In this document: piece by piece, positions 4,311 through 6,803 of the stretch
How positions within the stretch are numbered: the stretch's first letter is position 1
Layout of the letters: each line of letters opens with the position of its first letter
Assembly (NCBI GenBank): GCA_025353985.1
Contig: JANXNT010000452.1
Span: 1-6,803, forward strand
Length of the DNA: 6,803 nucleotides
Reading direction: 5' to 3'
Source of the DNA: Limnoglobus sp.
GTDB taxonomy: Bacteria > Planctomycetota > Planctomycetia > Gemmatales > Gemmataceae
Program-made: the position numbers and the translations under genes
Notes under the pieces: generated by a model
What the model was told of the DNA's origin: nothing
Databases searched by the model: none
The model's input: the letters and a program-made list of their open reading frames with translations, nothing else

Positions 4311-6294
4311 ATGAATCACACCGGCCTGTTGGTACTGTCGCTCCTGGCGTTGGTCGGCGGCGAGGTCCGAGCCACGCCCCCCGTTTCCGCCGTTTCGCCC
4401 GACGAACGGGTACGAATCGAGGTGTCGCTCCGCAAGGTCGGCGAAACGGACGCGGTGCCGCACTACCGGGTCACGTTCGGCGGCAAGGAGGTTGTCGGCC
4501 ACTCCCGGCTCGGCGTCGAGGTGGACGGCGGCACCACGCTGGGCGGGCCGTGCGAGGTCGTGTCCGTGGACGCGCGGTCAGTCAGGGACGAGTTCACCCA
4601 AGTCACGGGAAAGCGGCGGGCGGTGCGCGTCGATTCCAGCGAGGTCACGGTGGCCCTGCGGGAAACCACTGGCTCGAAGCGGCGATGGGATGTCCACCTC
4701 CGCGCCAGTGACGACGGCGTGGCGTTCCGCTACGCCTTCCCGAAGCAGGACGGGTGGGACACACTCGTCGTCAAGCAGGAACGCACGGAGTTCCGCGTCC
4801 CTACCGACGCCAGGGCGTTCGCCCTGCCGCTCAACGGGTTCACCACCTCCTACGAGAAGCGTTACCAGCCGAAGCCGGCCAAGGAGTTGCCCAAGGACTG
4901 GCTGCTCGGCCTCCCGCTGTTGCTCGAATGCCCCGGCGGAACGTGGGCCGCGATCACCGAGGCGAACGTCAACGAGTACGCCGGGCTGTACCTCGCACCC
5001 TCCGGTGGCGGACCGCTCTCGGCCCGCCTGTCGCCGCTGCCGAAGGAACCCGGCGTGGCCGTCCGGCACCCGATGCCGCACCGCTCGCCGTGGCGGGTGG
5101 TGATGCTCGGCGACCGCGTCGGGCGGCTGGTCGAGTCCGACATCGTCCTCGCATTGAGCGAGCCGTGTGCGGTCAAGGACACCTCTTGGGTCAAGACCGG
5201 GAAGACGACGTTCCCGTGGTGGAACGGGTTCTACGAGGATAAGGTGGACTTCAAGCCGGGGTTGAACACGGTTACGGCCAAGCACTACATCGACTTCTGC
5301 GCCGGGGGCGGGCATCCCGTACCGCTCGCTCGACGGCGTCGGCGACACAGCATGGTACGGCGGTCCCATCGTCCCGTACAAAGGGGCCGAGCCGACGAAG
5401 GGTGTCGATGGCCTCGACCTCCCCGAGGTACTGAAGTACGCCAAGTCGAAGGGGGTCCGCATCCGGCTGTGGATGCACTGGAAAGCCGCCGAAGCGCACA
5501 TGGAGAAGGCGTTCCCGCTCTACCGGGAGTGGTGCGTCGAGGGCGTCATGCTGGACTTCATGGACCGCGACGACCAAGAGATGAACCGCTTCGTGCGGAA
5601 GGCGGTGGCCCTGGCGGCGGACAACAAGCTGACCGTCACCCTGCACGGCTGCCCGAAGCCGACCGGCCTGGAACGCACCTACCCGAACCTGCTCTCCCAC
5701 GAAGGGGTGATGAACCTCGAATACGACAAGTGGGACAAGGTGGGGATCACGCCGGACCACGAAGTGACGGTGCCGTTCACCCGGATGCTGGCCGGGCCGC
5801 TCGACTTCCACCAGGGGTCGTTCCGCACCGTCAAGCCCGAGGCGTTCAAGCCCCGCAACGACGCCCCGCTGGTGATGGGGACGCCGGCCCGCACGCTGGC
5901 CGGCTACGTCGTGTACCAGAACCACCTGTCGATGGTGGCCGACTACCCGTCCGCCTACCGGGGTCATCCTGGGCTGCCGGTTCTCGTTGCGATCCCGACC
6001 ACCTGGGACGACATCAAGGTGTTGGAGGCGAAGGCCGGCGAGTGCGTCGTAATCGCCCGCCGCAGCGGTCGGGAGTGGCACGTCGGGGCCATGACGGACG
6101 GAACCGCGCGGACGGTTCGGGTGCCGTTGCGGTTCCTGGGACCGGGTCGGTTCGCGTCGGCGTCCTGGGTCGATGACGCGACCGCGAAATTCGGACTGAC
6201 CCGCCGCGAAGACAAGATGTCCGAAACGGACACCTTGACCCTCGACCTCGACGCCGGCGGCGGTGCGTATGTGCGCATCGTCGAGACGAAGTAG
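4311..6294 (+). pseudogene. GH97 glycoside hydrolase (retaining, alpha-galactosidase-like) with a single-base frameshift
   Basis: Residues 1-332 (4311 to about 5306) and the rest (from 5311, stop TAG 6292-6294) lie in different frames; removing one base from the GGGGGCGGG tract (5304-5312) restores a 660-residue protein, normal for GH97. The start ATG 4311 has GGAG six bases upstream and gives a signal peptide (LLVLSLLALVGGEVRA, cut near residue 21). The N-terminal beta-sandwich carries ITEANVNEY, where Glu217 matches the family's calcium ligand. The catalytic barrel begins at NTVTAKHYIDF and continues GIPYRSLDG, AWYGGPIVPY, IRLWMHW and GVMLDFMDRDDQEM. In corrected numbering, Asp415 (LDF) and Glu470 (NLEYDKW) are the likely nucleophile and acid/base; retaining BtGH97b uses Asp415 and Glu470, whereas inverting SusB-type enzymes lack that Asp. 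The C-terminal sandwich ends GGGAYVRIVETK. It would release alpha-linked galactose, probably outside the cytoplasm. Without correction the product loses the catalytic barrel. A sequencing error is as likely as a true mutation. Confidence 0.9.
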
Positions 6295-6333
6295 CTTGCC
6301 AGGGGGTGTCGAATAAAAGGCCGAGAGAGCGGG

Positions 6334-6803
6334 ATGCCGGACGACTCCTCTTGGGGGACTTTTTTCAATCCGCGCTGCATTCTGGAGCGGATGGACTGCG
6401 GCGGGTCGTGCGGCGACGTGGTCGAGTTCGGGTGCGGGTACGGCACGTTCACCATCCCGGCTGCCCAATTAGTCACCGGCGGGGTGTTGGCCCTCGACAT
6501 CGAGCCGGGAATGGTGGCTGCGACCAAGCGGAAGGCGACCGAGGCCGTGCTGCCGAACGTCACGGCTGAAGTTCGTGACTTCATGGCGACGGGGTGCGGG
6601 CGGGCGGACGGGAGCGTCGGTTACGCCATGTTGTTCAACATCCTGCACGTCGAAGACCCGGTCGCGTTGCTTCGGGAGGCGTTCCGGGTTCTCGTTCCGG
6701 GCGGTCGCGCCGGCGTCATCCACTGGCGATCCGACATCCCGACCCCGCGCGGCCCGTCGATGCCGATCCGCCCGACCGCCGAACAATGCCGGGCCTGGGG
6801 CGA
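6334..6803 (+). CDS. Class I SAM-dependent methyltransferase, 3' end outside the window
   Basis: 156 residues are visible and the frame is still open at the right edge. Motif I is VVEFGCGYGTF (29-39), the glycine-rich SAM-binding loop. Motif II is LALDIEPGM (52-60), with Asp55 as the likely ribose-binding acid. RDFMATG (81-87) and AMLFNILHVEDP (98-109) form the next strands, and LREAFRVLVPGGR (113-125) is the common post-motif found in Methyltransf_11/25 proteins. The substrate cannot be read from this part. The ATG at 6334 is preceded by GAGAGAG (6323-6329). The gene begins 39 bases after the GH97 stop, in the same frame, with no further stop between them, so the two are probably co-transcribed. 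No functional link between a GH97 enzyme and a methyltransferase is known to me. Confidence 0.88.
   Translation, partial: MPDDSSWGTFFNPRCILERMDCGGSCGDVVEFGCGYGTFTIPAAQLVTGGVLALDIEPGMVAATKRKATEAVLPNVTAEVRDFMATGCGRADGSVGYAMLFNILHVEDPVALLREAFRVLVPGGRAGVIHWRSDIPTPRGPSMPIRPTAEQCRAWG

Noticed and set aside
5313..6176. Continuation of the first GH97 frame to a stop at 6176 as the true C-terminus
   Set aside because: After the G-rich tract this frame is Arg/Pro-rich nonsense, while the other frame carries the conserved GH97 catalytic motifs.
5272..6468. 398-residue minus-strand open frame opposite GH97 and the methyltransferase start
   Set aside because: It is rich in His, Arg and Val with no known motif, and it overlaps two well-supported plus-strand coding regions.
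6306..6569. 87-residue plus-strand frame at the methyltransferase start
   Set aside because: It is an Arg-rich out-of-frame shadow of the methyltransferase, whose true frame shows the SAM-binding motifs.

Overview
The window looks like a piece of a high-GC planctomycete chromosome, most likely from the Gemmata/Gemmataceae group. This rests on the protein types: Pro/Ala-rich secreted proteins with small folded tails, a Wza-like export lipoprotein, an orphan DUF2442 protein and a GH97 glycosidase. It also rests on the base composition; no ribosomal RNA is present to confirm it. No lineage search could be run.

Layout, left to right. Positions 3-174 (+) hold a frameshifted remnant that resembles the end of an IS630-type transposase. 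Next is a small DUF2442 gene (212-496, -). A perfect 23-bp-arm inverted repeat follows (535-592). Each arm is itself a small palindrome, and the loop contains a TATAAT reading toward DUF2442. A minus-strand gene set then runs from 3371 down to 616: a polysaccharide export lipoprotein, a small Tyr/Asn/Pro-rich secreted protein, and a 415-residue Pro/Ala-rich exported protein with a small folded C-terminal domain. Spacing of 12 and about 41 bases suggests one operon that serves the cell envelope or polysaccharide export.

A chromosomal junction lies at about 3676-3755. The minus strand carries the exact 3' half of a tRNA-Arg(ACG), from the anticodon loop to the discriminator base. A rho-independent terminator follows it at once. 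There is no 5' half in the window. This is the usual scar of a tyrosine-recombinase element integrated into a tRNA gene. If so, DNA to the right of 3755 (a gene-poor stretch with short tandem duplications, then the GH97 gene and a methyltransferase gene) may be island DNA, and the left side is the older chromosome. The right side looks more GC-rich: one sampled 60-base line in the GH97 gene is 67% GC, against 55% for one line in the export gene.

The right part (4311-6294, +) encodes a secreted GH97 glycosidase of the retaining (alpha-galactosidase-like) type. Its reading frame is broken by one extra base in a G-rich tract near 5304-5312. With that base removed, a full 660-residue enzyme is restored, with the catalytic Asp and Glu spaced exactly as in the known retaining enzyme. 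A class I SAM-dependent methyltransferase starts 39 bases later (6334) and runs off the right edge.

No clearly new system was found. The most informative points are the tRNA half-gene junction, the GH97 frameshift, the nested palindrome with a promoter-like loop, and the linked pair of uncharacterised secreted proteins beside the export lipoprotein.
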